Source: Advenella faeciporci (lineage in GTDB: Bacteria > Pseudomonadota > Gammaproteobacteria > Burkholderiales > Burkholderiaceae_B). Taken from it: a stretch of 64,000 nt of DNA. Of the stretch, positions 63,047 through 64,000 are shown in pieces. How positions within the stretch are numbered: position 1 is the stretch's first letter; each line of letters starts with the position of its first letter. The notes beneath the pieces are model-generated. The model was given only the letters and a program-made list of their open reading frames with translations, had not been told where the DNA came from and searched no databases. The translations under genes were made by a program, and so were the position numbers. The stretch lies in NCBI RefSeq assembly GCF_014652395.1, contig NZ_BMYS01000011.1:1-64000 (forward strand), written 5' to 3'.

Positions 63047-64000
63047 TTATGCGGCGACACTTTCAACCAATCTCAAAGACTGTGCCTGCATGGTTGCAAA
63101 ACCGGCAATCCACTCGGGAATAGGACGGTAATAATCAAGAGATGCTTTATAAGGGCCATGAGCATTTAAAGCGGCAAATGCAGCGACCCACGAACGAATT
63201 TCATGGGCAGACTTGCCACCCTGTTCGGTAATTGAGTCATTGCTCATGTCATCAATGGCCATCCAGTCTCCACGGGCAAGAATATCTAAAAAATTCCTGT
63301 CCCATTCAGGGTTAAGAGGCCGCAGGCTGCTGTCACCAGACGTAAACTGTCTGGCGGCGGAAATCGTGCGCTCCTGTCGCGCGGCACGGGCCTGGGGGGT
63401 GGGATTGCGTCCGGCTATCAGGCGCTCAGCAACCTCGGCGCAAGCATTGGCGATTTCAGGAACCGGGGGCTCATGAGAAATCCCGCCCGAACCGACAAGC
63501 AACACGCGTTTATTCAAACCGGAAAGGAAACGGCCAATCGCATCCCCCAATAAGCGCGAACGCCGACAACTCGCCATCGGAGGAGCCACAGAGTTAATGA
63601 ATACGGGTATCACCGGGTAATTATCCAAACCACCCAAAAGGACCTCAAGTGCCTGGGCAAACCCATGATCAACCTGCATGCGGTATGACAACGCAACATC
63701 AATATCCGCCGCAAGTACCGCCTCGCTCATTGCCAGCGCAATATCTCTGGGGACATCAAGCGGCCCCGCCAGGCTTTTATAATCACCAATCGAGGTTGCC
63801 TCGACCCCAATACAAAACTGTGGCATGAGATCATAGAAAAAACCATTGTAATGATCCGGTGCAAACACAACGACCAACTCGGGATCGAAAGCCTGCACCC
63901 TTTTTTTCATGGCAGCCTGCAATGCTTCCACCTCGGCCAGAATCTCGGGTACAGGATCATGATAGCCCTGCAAAGGGGTGTGAGATAAACACTCCAAAAT
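63047..64000 (-). CDS. mhpB: 2,3-dihydroxyphenylpropionate 1,2-dioxygenase, 5' end cut off
   Basis: A class III (LigB-type) extradiol dioxygenase opening 3-(2,3-dihydroxyphenyl)propionate. Visible: ECLSHTPLQGYHDP at the start, FAPDHYNGFFYDLMPQF (Fe ligand His), MQVDHGFAQALEVLLGG and GSGGISHEPPVPE, matching E. coli MhpB almost motif for motif. The frame is open to the window end, and an upstream part (about five to ten residues in MhpB proteins) is missing, so the start lies outside. It is the first visible gene of mhpB-mhpD-bug-mhpF-mhpE. Confidence 0.93.
   Translation of the reverse strand: MLECLSHTPLQGYHDPVPEILAEVEALQAAMKKRVQAFDPELVVVFAPDHYNGFFYDLMPQFCIGVEATSIGDYKSLAGPLDVPRDIALAMSEAVLAADIDVALSYRMQVDHGFAQALEVLLGGLDNYPVIPVFINSVAPPMASCRRSRLLGDAIGRFLSGLNKRVLLVGSGGISHEPPVPEIANACAEVAERLIAGRNPTPQARAARQERTISAARQFTSGDSSLRPLNPEWDRNFLDILARGDWMAIDDMSNDSITEQGGKSAHEIRSWVAAFAALNAHGPYKASLDYYRPIPEWIAGFATMQAQSLRLVESVAA

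Overview
The window looks like chromosome of a betaproteobacterium in the order Burkholderiales, most likely family Alcaligenaceae. This rests on three orphan Bug/TctC-type periplasmic receptors each placed beside an aromatic or organic-acid catabolic cluster, on IclR-regulated operons, on housekeeping gene neighbourhoods (acpS-nagZ, rsgA-NUDIX-rplS, etfBA) and on moderate GC with strong AGGAG-type ribosome binding sites. The species cannot be named from the sequence alone.

Layout. 1-127: right end of an IS3-family insertion sequence. 192-6862: an aldehyde dehydrogenase, then a catabolic operon on the minus strand (VOC dioxygenase-like protein, MhpA-like flavin hydroxylase, IclR regulator, fumarylacetoacetase-family hydrolase) divergent from a Bug receptor. 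6959-10716: class Ia ribonucleotide reductase (nrdA-nrdB-yfaE) with a readable promoter and two NrdR boxes. 11049-25203: mostly housekeeping genes (dusA, ClC channel, thrB, M48 lipoprotein, etfBA, a histone-deacetylase-like amidohydrolase, mltB, aceA, two MFS transporters and a 42-residue membrane protein). 25282-33189: pgsA-uvrC-nagZ-acpS, orn, a Ste24-type protease, rsgA, CoA pyrophosphatase and rplS. 33423-33656: a 77-residue membrane protein behind a near-consensus LexA box. 33939-35738: a large acyl-CoA dehydrogenase. 36056-45445: a compact Tad (Flp pilus) locus with an FHA-TadA fusion. 45617-50238: an IclR regulator beside a cupin-Bug-CoA transferase-acyl-CoA dehydrogenase operon. 50484-54988: an ABC importer operon that contains an alkaline-phosphatase-superfamily enzyme. 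55300-58945: MFS transporter, CNNM/CorC protein and a TRIC-family channel under a tandem glycine riboswitch. 59000-59140: REP-like palindromes with an IS3-end scar. 59176-64000: the lower meta-cleavage operon mhpB-mhpD-bug-mhpF-mhpE, cut by the right edge.

How the parts fit. The left (2026-5732) and right (59176-64000) catabolic blocks together resemble one phenylpropionoid-type pathway: flavin hydroxylation, extradiol ring cleavage, hydrolysis, hydration, aldol cleavage and acetaldehyde oxidation to acetyl-CoA. Acetyl-CoA would feed the glyoxylate shunt (aceA) and is linked to fatty-acid or organic-acid oxidation through the acyl-CoA dehydrogenases and EtfAB.

The most promising undescribed item is the LexA-box-controlled small membrane protein at 33423-33656, which has a long structured leader. 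The glycine riboswitch-TRIC unit, the NrdR control region, the FHA-TadA fusion and the REP/IS scar are the next best observations. No tRNA, rRNA or CRISPR array was seen.
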